Assembly (NCBI GenBank): GCA_032622095.1
Contig: CP136061.1
Location: 39,501,797-39,565,796 of the forward strand
From: Siphonodentalium dalli
Lineage: Eukaryota > Mollusca > Scaphopoda > Gadilida > Siphonodentaliidae
Direction of reading: 5' to 3'
DNA: 64,000 bases
Position numbers and translations under genes: made by a program
Shown: piece by piece, positions 25,101 through 40,100 of the stretch
Numbering within the stretch: position 1 is the stretch's first letter
Layout: each line of letters begins with the position of its first letter
The notes under the pieces: model-generated
What the model saw: only the letters and a program-made list of their open reading frames with translations
What the model was told of the DNA's origin: nothing
Database searches by the model: none

Positions 25101-28100
25101 CGCTGCATCAACGGGAAAGCTGCATCCGAGAGCAAAAAATAAGGTCGTCATCAAAAATGATGCTTTAGAACTATTTAAAAGCATAAAATTAAGTCATTTC
25201 CTCGGTGTTTAACTTTCAGATGACTTTATAATTTTTACGACAAATAATTTGATTTGCAAACCATGTTACAATAAAGTAAATCAAATACACGGACATGAGT
25301 GAGTTCTATTTATATTTATGGGAGGCCAAGTTGGTACCATACGCATGCCTATCTATCAGGTCCAGCACATCCTTCAAATTAATCGGAATCGTACCGAATA
25401 TATAATTTCGAAGCCATTTTTTCTGTCTCCGGCTGTTGTATTTGCAAGCGCCGCTCTGTTACTATATTTAGAGGTGACATTATGGGAGTCTCCGCCCACT
25501 AACACTTGTTTATTAACCCATACGGTTTCATTGGACGGAAAATAATTTACGCAATCAATCAGATTACGGAATCCCGAGGACTTGGAAATGAGATAGCGAT
25601 GTTATCCGTCAGACCTAATATTCAATGTTGTAATGAATATTTAGGTATGAGTTTACTCAGACTGGGTAAGCCCCAGAGAATAAAATATATAGAATCGTTC
25701 ATTGTTTTGTTTATTTTTGTTTTACAGATTGAGAGCCATACATGGGAACGATTGGGCGGCTATTGGTAATATCATGGCTCGAAGTGCCTCGTCCGTCAAG
25801 GATAAATGCCGGCTTCTCAAGGATACATGTAATACAGGTATGTCATCCAGAATAATATGATCCCCACTGTCATCAGGTAGAAAGAAAAGTATTCTCACTT
25901 TCCATGTATGTCCTCTGCAAGCACGAGTGTCAAGACATCAAGTGATTCGTCTAATTATCTCAACAGGATTCTTATTGATGCTTGCCATATACAAAAGTAG
26001 TTCCCATTTGACCAAATAGTTCCCACCAGACAAAATATCATTTAATTTGTTAGAATTATTGCACAAGCCTTGAAATAGGGTGTCTGTCATTTGCAGAATG
26101 AGGTCCCCAGAGGGTGAATTTAGTGATGCTACCCCGCATAGCGGGCTAGCATCACCAAATTCACCCTCTGGGGACCTCATTCTGCTGAGGTGTAAGCAGA
26201 ATGAGGTCCCCAGAGGGTGAATTTGGTGATGCTAGCCCTCTATGTGGGGTAGCATCACTAAATTCACCCTCTGGGGACCTCATTCTGCAAATGACAGACA
26301 CCCTATTTCAAGGCTTGTTATTGCAAGTAGTTTTAATTTCCTGTCGGCACAAGAAAATATCCATTTCAAAATTAAGTACAGTATCTGATGGCATACAAGT
26401 GTGCTGGTGCAGCATTAAAGATCCTGGTTGCAGGCTTTAACCCTTTCAGTGCCAGGTCCGATTTTTGTATCAACCCATATACCCTGTGCCAATGCATTCT
26501 CTTATATATGCGAGTCGACCATAGTTCGCCTCGCATATATAAGAGAATGCATTGGCCTAACAATTTTTCATCATTTGTTATTATTTTTTACAATTTTTTA
26601 CAATTTTAATAATTTTTTCTTATATTCTTTAACAGACTTATTTTGTAGGTTTAGTGCCAGGTAGTGATGTTCCGATAATCGGGATCGGAATCGGCCATCG
26701 GCCGATAATAGCCCATCGGAAATTAATCGTACCTCGCAGTTGAACATCGGCTTTTACCGATTGTCAAAATAAATAAAAACGTTCTAGTATCTAAGCGCAA
26801 TGTGCACGCTTTAATAAACATACGCAATACAACTGTAGTATTGAATGTAGAACGCAGTTGTAACAGCCTAAAAAGAAGCCATTGGCATCATCAAAGCAGT
26901 CTGATATGATGACATATTATAAGAATGGCAATACACATGCCCGACATCCCGTGTAATATGAAGTTATTGGTTCAATCGCGTTGACACGAAATAGATTCAA
27001 AGAAAGCTTTAATTAAAAAGCTGACCTGATTACAGTGAGGCTTCCTCTAGAGCACGTGTCATGTGACGTCACATGCTATGTCAATAACTTGAAGCACACT
27101 GAATGAATTAATACAGTTGTTATCAGAACTGTCTTCAATAACGATCAACGTTAGTAGGGGCATAATTAGCTTTTTCGTCTGTACAACGTATGCTATGAAA
27201 TACGCTTAGCTCCACGTTGAACTTGCGAAACAAAAATTGAGCAGGCGGAACTATAAAAGCTTCCGAGTTGTTAAAAGATAAAAGGTGTGACCAATGGAAA
27301 CTTGGGAAATCTCAGACAAATATGACAGCAATTATTATCCATCAATCAAAATTTAGTTATTAATCATCGCCATTCCATACATTGTTGCAACTTACAAGTA
27401 TTCAATCAAGACTTTTACTCCGCATGCAAGTGTTCCACACATGGTCATAACGTTTCTCTGAGTCGGCACCTTTGATCTCTTTGTCAAAACAACTACCGGT
27501 ATACATCAAAGGAAGCACACAACCGACGTCGGCAGAAATACTGTCACGACAGTGTGTATATATTTCTTTGATGTATTTGGCTTTGAAACTATGCAGGATA
27601 TGGAGTGCATTGGGTGTATATAAGTCCATTATAGGAACAAACGCACAATATATATAAACATCGGAATCGGAATCGGAAATCGGCCGATTGTGCCTCCAGT
27701 TATCGGAAATCGGTCCGATAAGCTTTTTCATTATCGGAACATCACTAGTGCCAGGGAATCTTACGTTTTTCATGAGCATCAAAATTATTACTATGAATAC
27801 TTGGTGATAGTTTTTGAGTTATAACATGCCCCTAAGGTTTTATCCAGTTTGTTTTTAAATTCGCTATAGCATGCTTAAGCATACCCAAACAAAATTGAAC
27901 CCAAAAAAATCTATAAAAAAAAAAAAAAACATTTAAAAAAACAAAAATTTAGGGCCGATTTTACAGACCGTAAATTAGGGCCTATGAGATCGGCCCCTGG
28001 CACTGAAAGGGTTAAAAGCCGACGATAATCAGAATTTTGATTCTCGTAAAAAGTCTTGATTCCCTGTAGAAACGCTGTTTTGATTCTCGTAAAATTTGAT

Positions 28101-31100
28101 GGATTTTAAGGCCTGGTGTGCCAGTACATTCTCTTATATATGCAAGTCTCCCATAGAGAGCCTCTCATATAAAAGAGAACGACCTGGCTTACAAGGTCAA
28201 GTTAAATATTGTTAGACCAATGTATTCTCTTATATATGCAAGGCTCCCTATGGGAAACTTGTTTATATAAGAGGATGCATTGGCACAGGGTTTTTGCAAC
28301 ATTTCAGGAAGCTCCAATCATGGAAGAGTTAATATCTGGTTGGATCTGTTAGTTTATCATTCATTGTTATTACTGTAACATTTGTACTAAATTCTATTTT
28401 ATTTTTGTCATTTATTGCAGGAAAGTGGCTACCTGAGGAAGAAGTTAGGTTAACTAAAGCTGTTTATGATCTCACAGGGATTCGCCCCGGTATGAATAAT
28501 TAAATTCATTGTTCAAAAGACTGAACCATATGGTATGCATATCCATACCAAACTTGTGGTTAACTAAGGCTGTTTATGGTCAGACAGGGAATCCCCCCAT
28601 TTTGAATAAATTAATTTATTATATAATGAACTGGTACATCTACACAGAGAATCTATAAAAAAGATATGACAGTTTAGTTTCTGAAGTTGTTAGATTATTT
28701 CTCAAGAGCGGATTGTAAATATTCTCAAACTATGTATCACACGAGGCTGGACAATATATCTATTCAGTTTAAACATGAGAGATTTCTCATAGAAATACAA
28801 ATCATGTTTCACTATCTTGTGCTAAACTATTTACATATGTTGTCCCACAGGCCTAATATTAATTAATAATGTATAGCAAAAATTAAAATATAAATTTATT
28901 TATAGTGACTTCTTGGCTGTTTTTGTGACTAATTTTCAATTTTTAACAGATTCTATAATACTAGATTTAACAGACATTTTTTTTTTATCCCCAGAAATGA
29001 CCAGGAATGTCACCTAAGTGTGAATTACTAAACATTATTTGAGGCACCAAACAGCACTAAGCTTTCAAATTTTGTATTCATTTCATTGATATAGGAGAGA
29101 GTGTGACGTCCGGCTTATCGTGGTCTGCTGCAGCCGAGCGAGTGGGAACCCGGTCAGAGAAACAATGCCGAACTAAATGGCTCAACTACCTCAACTGGAA
29201 GCAACAACTCGGCCCAATGTGGACCCGTGAAGATGATATTAGTCTCATATTGAAGTGAGTATGTTAACCCTTTACCCAACAGAAGGGCCCTGTGCCAATG
29301 CATTCTCTTATATATGCGAGGCGACCTATGGTCGACTCGCATATATAAGAGAATGCATTGGCACAGGGCATAACTGTAACTATCACAATGTGGTCAAGGA
29401 GCCGGTTCCAATGATATCCATATTTGTATGGTTCTATTGAGACAGACCAAAGATATTTTAGGCTGTTGAAGCTTTATTTGGCAGGTTTTGGCCGGTTTGT
29501 TGGGTAAAGGGTTAAAGTGATGTGAAACACTCCGCTGAGATGATTGAATGGCAATATAGAATAAAATATTAATTTCATAAATCTTACATACAAATTGGCA
29601 GTAAACTTCATTCTTGCATGCAAAAGATTGCATGAAGCGACTCACTGGAGGAATCGTTGCCATTTCTTTATCAGCAAAAATTTGTTCAAACTGAGATGTA
29701 TCTGTTTAGAATTGTGTGCAGTTCAAACGCCACGTTTCAGGTGTGCGGTTTAATATCGGTGTGGCTGAAATTTGTGTTCATAGATTATTAATTCAGTGAA
29801 ATTTCTTAATATTTATGAAGTTAACATGTAATCGGGTGTGTTTTGTCCCTGGTACTTTTACAACTGGCCATCACTATTCTCTGGTGTTAGGAAACAGGGT
29901 TTTTGGGCATGGAATTTCAAAATTTGCATATGACTGGCCAAACCATGGTCGGCCTGTCCTATTCTAGGTTCTACTGACCCTACATTTGAACTCTAGCGAA
30001 AACCCAAACTCCATGCAGGATTTACCTCCCTTGATAACTCGGTAAGACTGCTGCTACCGGCGACATTTTACCCACATATGGTGGACATCTGTGATATTAA
30101 TATATATACTAAGTGAACAGAGCAACATGTTGCCCTTATTAAGCAAACATAATATCGAACAAAAGTTCAGTAATTTTGTACCTTAAGTTTGGAAAGTCCC
30201 TCTAGAACCAAAGAACTATATTGTGAAATAGCATTATTTGGTTCTGCGATTAACAAAAACATTCATGGCAAGTCAAACACAAGAGTTCTAATTTGCTGCC
30301 ATTTTGCTAAGGAGTGGGCAGAAATCGTCAACAAAACTGCTGCTCTAATTCTCCATTATGTCAGTAAGTTTTTAGTGTGGGTATATTGTTCTCAAAGCAC
30401 ATTGGAAATTTGACTTTGGGGCGATCGATATCGCCATTTTGGCTGGAAAAACCTGAGCTAAATATAGAAAACCAGACTAGTACCCAGTCGGTGACAGACT
30501 GGTAGAGATTGGCTGAAACCTTGTGTTTACCCAGGTTTACAAAATTGGTATTTAGGAACCCAGGTTCACTGAAATTAGTATAATGTAGATGTATACCCCC
30601 CCCCCCCCCCTTTCAGGCTAATGTTTACCTTGACCTCTGTTTTTTTCAGAATTATTGATCTGGGAGTCAGTGATGATTCAAATATTGACTGGAATGTACT
30701 CGCGGAGAGCTGGCCCAGGTGAGTCTAAAACTAGTGTGACATCTTGTGTGCTCTTTATCTTATCAGTACCTTTTTGTGATTCCAATTTCACTACACTCTA
30801 TGAAATACAAATTATCAATACCTTAATAGTGATTTGGCTCAATACTCTGACTTTAAAACAGAGTCGCGAAAAAAGTAATCTCTCTGACCATAATATCTGG
30901 GAATTGATATACAACAACCATCGCAGTGAAAATTGTTCTGAGGATTCTCATTTGTTTTGGGGTAAACAGTTTGACTCAAAATGAATAAGTCTGTAATTTG
31001 CAATGACAAAAATGCCCGATCCATATATGAACTACCAACAGGAATATGGTCCAGTCCAACAATATTGCTCTAGTTCAGCAGGATATATTGGGCTCATGTT

Positions 31101-34100
31101 AATGATTGTTTAGATGATGCATTGGATCTGTTGTGCATTTAGAGGGTTGCGATGCGTCTGTTGCATTGTATATGTTAATGCACCCAACAAAGAGATTATA
31201 TTTTCAATGCAATGCAAACCCCAATGCATTCCTTATATATAACATGGAAGCCTGTACATCATAACATCGTGTAGTGTTTATTGTTTGCAATCAATCAAAG
31301 ATGGCAGCTTATTTGCGAAGCGAAGGATATTTAGGTGTTAGGATTTGACAAGTTTGACATTATTGTAGAATTAACTTAAAATATTACATTTATTCCAATA
31401 TCAAACATATCAGCTACAATCGGAAGCTCTGCGTTATAACACAACACAACATATAAATATTTAAAGTGGAGAACAGGTTGGGTCCAATCCTGAATTTAGT
31501 GTGTCTGACATTTGTAGAATGAGGTTCCCAGAGGGTGAATTTAGTGATGCTACCTGCACAGATGGATAGCATCACCAAATTCCCTCTCTGGGAACCTCAT
31601 TCTACTTAGGCATCAACTGCTATGGCAGACCTACGGTAGGATCAGATTGAAGTTCCCCAGTTGAGGTTGCTGATGTTTACCCATTAGTCACCTCGATTAT
31701 GCATTTTATCTTCTGCAAATTAGGGGATACGGAAACTGAACTGAAGGGAAAAAGTAACTATAGATACCGGTAGATACTTCCCAGAAAATGATAGGGATGG
31801 CATCACTAAATTCAGCCTCTGGGGACCTCATTCTGCAAATGACAGAAACACTAATTCAGGCTTGGTTATGTCATTGCAACAGACCAATGCAACACAGTCA
31901 TCCGAATGCTTCTTTACCAGATTTACTAGTGCATTCAGATGTGACAGTTTAAAAATGGCCTATCTCTTTCTATTTCAAATTTTCTGGTATAATAAATAGA
32001 AGCAATAGGGACATTTTCATGGACGATATTTAGAACAGATTGGCCAAAACAGATCAGGCAATCTCAGATAGAGTTTTCACCACTTGCTACGTTCATGTTA
32101 GCACTTTCCATCAGATTTGTATTATACCAGAGTTTCAAAATGTAATCAAAATTAATTCATAGAAGTATTTCATGACAGGAGTCTTCGATTCATATTTATT
32201 ATTTTATACCCAGGAAACTATATAAAACTTGTTAAAGAGATAGACCATCTTTAATGTGGCTTGGAGCAAGTAACTTGAATCCTCTCAAATGTGATATTGT
32301 TTTCATTTCTTTACAGTGTGCGGTCTCCACAGTGGCTCCGTGGTAAATGGTGGTCACTCAAACGATTAGTCCCTAACTACAACACTATATCAATTGATGG
32401 TGAGTTAGTTCAAATTTTATGAGTTCTGGATTTTTGCAATTAAAAATAAATATCTGTGTTTTCTCACGTAATTATATACAGAATTTTTGGATGAGGGATT
32501 ACGTTTTTTTTTTTCTTCCATTTTTACTATGAATTCTAGAGAATGAATTATGGATAATTTTATGGAATATAGTCATACAATTTTCCAAACAATTTAATGA
32601 ATCTCACCGATGCCTTTTAAGGCCCATGGAGATGACGACGTGAGCGACTTCCTCGTACGATGTTCAATTAGGACAAACATAATATCATTGAAGCATTCAC
32701 ATGGTGTTGCGATTCGCTTTTCAAATGCCTTCTGGAAGGCCCTCAACAAGAATTGTTGAGTGCCACTACTGCCACTACGAGTTATCTCATAGTGGTTTCC
32801 ATCCATGTCATGTAACTGACAAACGGAAGCAGTGTAATACATGTAGGTCGAAATATCACAAACACCAGCCTTAATACATCAGAACAGTGATTTTATCAAG
32901 TAAATTGTGTGGCTCACCTTACATCGTTGAACTGAAGTGAGCACCATCAGCAGATATATTCTCCCCAAAATGGTCCAGATGTAAGAGACTACAGCTGAAA
33001 CTGACTCACTGAATACCCGCTGAGGCAGTCAAGACACCCACTTAGCAAAAATTGCTTACACATAAAAACGCATAAATGTGACCCGGCATATCATATTCAG
33101 TCGTAAGTCGGGATTTTTTTACCCTGTGCCAATGCATTCTCTTATATATGCGAGTCGACCATAGGTCACCTCGCATATATAAGAGAATGCATTGGCCTAA
33201 CAATTTTTTATCATTTTTTTTAAATAAATGTTTCTTACAATTTTTAGGACATAAAATAAAAAACATCCATTACCCTGCAGGGAGCCCCACACATATATAG
33301 AAGCATATAGAAGAGTGTCGTCTGCTCATGTTTGTCTGGGGCTCTGTATGGGTAAAATTATAATATTGTTAAAGAATACAAGAAAAAATTATTAAAATTG
33401 TTAGGCCAATGCATTCTCTTATATATGCGAGGCGACCTATGGTCGACTCGCATATATAAGAGAATGCATTGGCACAGGGTCAAACAGATTGGGTTTTGGT
33501 ATTTAATCGACTGGCAATGTGCAAGCAAACATATGGGGATGTTCACAATGTAGCCATAATATGGTGTACTAAGGGTACCTATCTTGCCATGAATTGGCAA
33601 ACTGGTGTGATTACTAATTGATTTCCAGTACTCAACCTGTTAAAATGAGATAGCTCAGGGCTGTATGTGAATGTCTATATTGAAAGTCGTATTATGCATA
33701 TTTTATCTAAATTCCCATTCATAAATTTTCAGTTCTGTTGGATGTTTTGAAGAATATGCAAGTCAACAATGTCCGTATCAGGAATCCAATTAACGTCGGT
33801 TCCAAAATCAAAGGCAAGTCAAAGGACAGTGCAGATGAGGATGGCGTTCCGTGCCAATTTATGTTTCCGATCAGTCTACAGAGGGGTAAGATTTACTAAA
33901 TAGAGATTTTATCAGTGAGCTCTAGAGTAAACTTAACTGTTACTTTACTATAATGGATTCTCCCACGAAGTTATTATATTATACATGGAATGGTCTATTA
34001 TTCATCTGGACTAACGAAGCAATATTATTTAGTTTTTGAAAAATGTTCTATATCTAAATGGCTGTTTGTTGGACTTATTATCTGAATCTTTACTGAGGAA

Positions 34101-37100
34101 GCCGAGGGTTGAACTTACTTTATTAGATCTTTTTAATAACCATGTCAGGCACATCCTGAATTTAAATACTACTATAGATATATTCAACTATAAGTTGAGT
34201 ATGGATATTGCCGTTAAAATTGAGAATTCAATGAATGAGGGATAATCCAAAATCATATTTCAACAAAATTATTCAAAATCAGTGTTGCACTAACTTGTCT
34301 TTTTTTGTAATTGAATAACTTGTCCTGATCCACGCGGATGATTAATCGTGATGGCACATGATAAGGAAATCAATAGGCATTCAATTGATCTAAATATAAT
34401 TATGAAGGATTGGTTGTGTTGTCATGGTAATGTCATTTAGAAAGGCATACATTTACTTGTGCCATTATTAAGTAAAATAAGCTGGCTCAAAAGGTTGCAC
34501 AAATTTTTTATCTGGAAAATGTTCATTTGCTGCAGTATATTGTTAATGACATATTATGGACTAATTCGGGTGCGAGAAACTGATAAGTTAGTACTAGTGT
34601 GCTATGCCAACTGTGGGAATGTAGCATTCTACTAGCATCACCGAAAATCTCAAAGAAATCGACCATACCGCTCCATAGATATCAACATCTGAACTACGCT
34701 TAATTGTAAATATTTACATCTTGATTCGGGACGCGACAATATTGGCGATAAATTATCGCAAATTATTTCACCATCTAGAGTCATTCCATTCAATTAATAT
34801 ATATTAATGACGGTGTGTGTACTGTAAAATAGGATTAATATTCGTAAAAATAACTAATTTGAGCATGATTGTTCTCCATTTCTATTTGATTACCCAACTG
34901 GAGTGTTTCATATCACTTTAAGAATGCAATTTGGTTATGCACTGGGATGCGTAACCCTCAGTTTTCCACAAAAATAGGGATATACTGTACTGCCCTAAAT
35001 AAATGACTCATCGAATTGTGGTGGTCCCCCCAGTTAAACTGCATTTTGGTTAGTTTTTAAATATGGTTATAAACTGCAAGACAACTAGATGATTGTGTGG
35101 TTAAAATACATGTACATGTAATCCTCAACTGGTATGAAACGGTAACTTTCAGGACAATTGCGACTCCAGCAAATTTATATAGGTTATAGAAATAAAATTT
35201 GCCGACAGCCAGAAGTTAGCTACAGTGTATCGGCAGTCAAGGAACGTAACCAATGTTTCTTTCCCGCGTTTAATCGCCGTGCCTCAGCAGTCACGGAACT
35301 GTTAACCCTTTACCCAACAAAGCGGCCAAAAACGCCCAAATAAAGCTTCAACAGCCTAAAATATCTTCGGTCTGTCTCAATAACACCATTCAAATATGGA
35401 TATCATTGGAACCGGTTCATTGACCACATTGTGATGGTTACAGTTATGCCCTGTGCCAATGCATTCTCTTATATATACGAGTCGACCATAGGTCGCCTCA
35501 CATATATAAGAGAATGCATTGGCCTAAACAAAATCTTTTTTAACTCTTTTTACCGTTTTTTCTTACATTCTTTAACAATTTTATAAATTTTTTTTACATT
35601 TTTTGACATTTTTTATAATATTTTTCTACATTCTTTGACAATTTTATCATTTTTAATATGTGTTAAGCCAATGCATTCTCTTATATATGTGAGGCGACCT
35701 ATGGTCGACTCGCATATATAAGAGAATGCATTGGCACAGGGCCGTTCTGTTGGGTAAAGGGTTAATTGTGGTGCAATTATGGTTTGACCGCAGTTATAAA
35801 ACTCATATTAACCCCAGTTACTGGGTCAATTACTTAGGGCAATACAGTAGTTGATTTAAAGGTAATTAATCCGATCAAACTCCTCTCAATTACTATTTCA
35901 ATGGATTCGGGGTCAAAAATATTTGATTCGAGTCACGGAAGCCACCCATCAAAGCTCAGATTTATTAGATATCGATTTTAGAAATCTATTATTTTTCATT
36001 ATCGGGAATACTTTCTGTCCCAGAAGTCAGAAGTTTACCGAAAAAGCCGACCGACATACTAAATTACATTGAACAAAATGTTGCTATACAACACATTTTG
36101 GGCAATTATATACGATAGTTCACAGTCGTTAGCATTATTTTTGGATAATTAATCGATTCTGATAACTAAAGTGACCTTTGATAAAATTTTGTTGTTGTTG
36201 AGATGGGGACCCTCTGATCGGATTGAGTACCTTTAACACTTTTAAATTCATATATAATATTTAAATATATCTGTAATAGCTGTGTGTAACCTGTTATATG
36301 GTTTGTCCGTTTCAGGTCGCTGGAGAGTTACAGGCGCAGGTAAGAGATGTTTTATACCTGCAAGTCTGCTAATAGTGTGTCTTTCATTTGTAGAATGGGG
36401 TCCTCAGAGGGTGAGTTTAGTGATGCATCACAAAATTCACCCTCTGGGGACCTCATTCTGCTTAAATCTCATCTTCTGGGATGTATCTAAGTCTCAAATT
36501 AACATTGTTTTTAGTTACTTTTTCCCGTTCGGGCAGTTTCTATATCCCCTAATTATAAAATGCATAATCGAGGCAACTAATGAGTGAACATCACCAACTT
36601 TAACTGGGGAAACTTCAATCTGATCCTAGCTCACCCATAGTAGTTGAGGCCTCAGCAGAAATTCGCCCTCTGGGGACCTCATTCTGCAAATGACACACAC
36701 GCTATATGCAGGCTTGCTAAAAAATAGTAGACTCCGAAACTTATTCTAGAGCACCGTTTGTTTTCTGTCCCAATTTCCATATTTGTAATGTTGTGTTACT
36801 CACCAGGGATGCCGAAACTATCCAAAGGCAAGAAAGCAGGCACTACCACCAAGATTTGGTGTTAAAAATGTTGAAAAAATGATAAATATTGCTCCAGAAT
36901 ACAAGAATGGATTTATATCACTTTGAATGTTTAAAATTTACCATACAACAGAAAAAGTCAGTCATCTGCCAAAACAGTAAAGCAGATAATTACCTGAAAT
37001 CATAGGCTTATTATTTAACGGTTTAACTTTGAATATATTCTTAACAGATGATGGCACAACCCAGATCACTGAGGTGCCGAATTCCGGGACGTACCTGATC

Positions 37101-40100
37101 ACTCAGCCACAGAATAATCCTGTGATATCCCTACCAGCGGGAACGAACATGGCGACAGATCACATCATTATTCATACACTTCCAGTAAGTATTAACTGAA
37201 TTCCGGGATGTACCTGATCACTCAGCCACAGAATAATCCTGTGATATCCCTACCAGCGGGAACGAACATGGCGACAGATCACATCATTATTCATACACTT
37301 CCAGTAAGTATTAACTGAATTCCGGGACGTACCTGATCACTCAGCCACAGAATAATCCTGTGATATCCCTACCAGCGGGAACGAACATGGCGACAGATCA
37401 CATCATTATTCATGCACTTCCAGTAAGTATTAACTGAATTCGGGACGTACCTGATCACTCAGCCACAGAATAATCCTGTGATATCCCTACCAGCGGGAAC
37501 GAACATGGCGACAGATCACATCATTATTCATACACTTCCAGTGAGTATTAACTGAATTCCGGGACGTACCTGATCACTCAGCCACAGAATAATCCTGTCA
37601 TATCCCTACCAGCGGGAACGAACATGGCGACAGATCACATCATTATTCATACACTTCCAGTAAGTATTAACTGAATTCCGGGACGTACCTGATCACCCAG
37701 CCACAGAATAATCCTGTCATATCCCTACCAGCGGGAACGAACATGGCGACAGATCACATCATTATTCTTACACTTCCAGTAAGTATTAACTGAATTCCGG
37801 GACGTACCTGATCACTCAGCCACAGAATAATCCTGTGATATCCCTACCAGCGGGAACGAACATGGCGACAGATCACATCATTATTCATACACTTCCAGTA
37901 AGTATTAACTGAATTCCGGGACGTACCTGATCACTCAGCCACAGAATAATCCTGTGATATCCCTACCAGCGGGAACGAACATGGCGACAGATCACATCAT
38001 TATTCATACACTTCCAGTAAGTATTAACTGAATTCCGGGACGTACCTGATCACCCAGCCACAGAATAATCCTGTGATATCCCTACCAGCGGGAACGAACA
38101 TGGCGACAGATCACATCATTATTCATACACTTCCAGTATGTATTAACTGAACAGCTTGACAAACACCTAAAAAAAGTAGTTTCCCCCCTAGAGGTTGGAG
38201 GTTATTATTTTTGTTCATCGGTTTTGTTTTTTTTTTAAAGAAAAACCTCGGGTTTCGGTTCGTTTTTTTTTTAACCGGATACTGAAATTGGCTGGTAATC
38301 GGCATTGGCCGATATTAGGATTATCTGTTTACTGCTGACTTTGAACACCAGACAGAGATTATAGCCTACTTTTGTGGCATATTAAATTGTGAAAATAAAA
38401 AACTTTCGATTCAGTATTAAAGTAAATGACTGTCGCTCAAAAATTATTCATGTCAATCAAAAAGAAGCATGCAGGCTGACCAATGTAGCCCCTTTCAACT
38501 TAGTTTCAAAATCTTATTAATGGCCAACAGCTGTCCTTTGATTAACTAACTTAGATTCCTGTCTGGCAGTGTGTCAAAAGTTAAATGCGGTCAACGCGCA
38601 TGCTCAGATCATCGGTTGTTTGCAGAGTTTGTCAGTGCAACTCGCAGTTATTTTCTAACAACCAACACTGAGTTGTGCCCTCGGTTAACCTCCAATCATT
38701 AGTTCCCTGTGAGGATATCTTTACATGTGGTAGTGGGAAGATATTCTCTTATATGTTACCAGCATCTTATGGGTAACGATTTCTTGAGTGAATGTATGCT
38801 TGAATGTATGCGGGAATTATCAACTGTCAGAATAGTTAGTTCTTCAGCATATATGGCAACAAAGGGAGCGATCAGTCTGTAAATGAGTGGATAGTGGCAC
38901 TTATAACTAAATTAAACATTATGACATTCCTCAGCTACTGCAAGAGGAATGAGCACCCACATGTCAATATTATACCCAGTCATGGCTCATCACAATGAGG
39001 GCTCAGTGTTAAACCCAATTTGTGGGAGACTTGCATTTATAAGAGTGCAGATATTTATTTTTAAATTGTCTGTATTACCAACCAATTTAAATAAGTGTGG
39101 CCTTACCCTTGTTTCTGAATCTCATTTGCAGCAAACAACGGCCAAAACTAGTCAAAATGTCACGGTACAAATGAATCCTCAGCCGCAGTTTATAATCGGC
39201 AGATCGTCAGATGATGAGACTTCGGAGAACATGACTGTACAGCTAATCGGGGATGGTCAGCGTAAGTATAACATAATAGTAAATAGGGCAGTACAACTCA
39301 ATCCTCAGCCGCAGTTTATAAATGCCAGATCGATTGGTGACGATACTCCAGAGAACATTAATTGGGTGATAGACAGTGGCTTAAGTATAACATAATATCA
39401 AATAGGGCAGTACAATTCAATCCTCAGCCGTAGCTTATAATCACCAGATTATAAATACATATTCATACATTTGCAGGTTTGGCGTATAGCAAAATTATCC
39501 AATATAGCTCTATCAATGAAAGTATTCCTTGTCAACTGGGGAAATGTATATAAACTCAACAAACAGTCTCTTATATATGAACACGGTTTGTTTTGAAATA
39601 TGTTCTACATATCCTTGTAATCACTGTCACATTCTCCAAGTAGATAAATTACTTATTTCACTTCCATGTTCTGAATCCAGGTCAGACAGGTCATTATTGG
39701 AAGAGTAATCACTTTCATTTCTGCTATGACCTTTATCATCAGAAACATGCTGTTTTTCCGGAGATTTACTAACTTTACACAATATATCAAATGATCAAAG
39801 AATTCATCCTCAGAAAGCTATCGCCCGACATGTTGACTAAATTTTGTTTGCTTGGTCTATGCCTGTTTGGAATGGAATAAAACACATTTCTTTAAAATTT
39901 ATGAGATAAAACCAAGTTTATACATTTCCTGTCTGTGCTCCAGAACACGCCACATACGATATACTTTAATTGCCATGTTTGTTATTTAAAAACTATTTAA
40001 ACACAGGATGCCTGTGTTTGACATAATTGCCTGCTTAAGTGGGCTGCCACAATGAAGCATAATTTTTAATATGCTCCCTAAAGTAGGCTGCTGTAATGAA

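Noticed and set aside
32594-32842. 82-codon minus frame (MYYTASVCQLHDMDGNHYEI)
   Set aside because: Codon use looks coding-like, but there is no homologue I recognise and no neighbouring exon; it is inside a DMTF1 intron.
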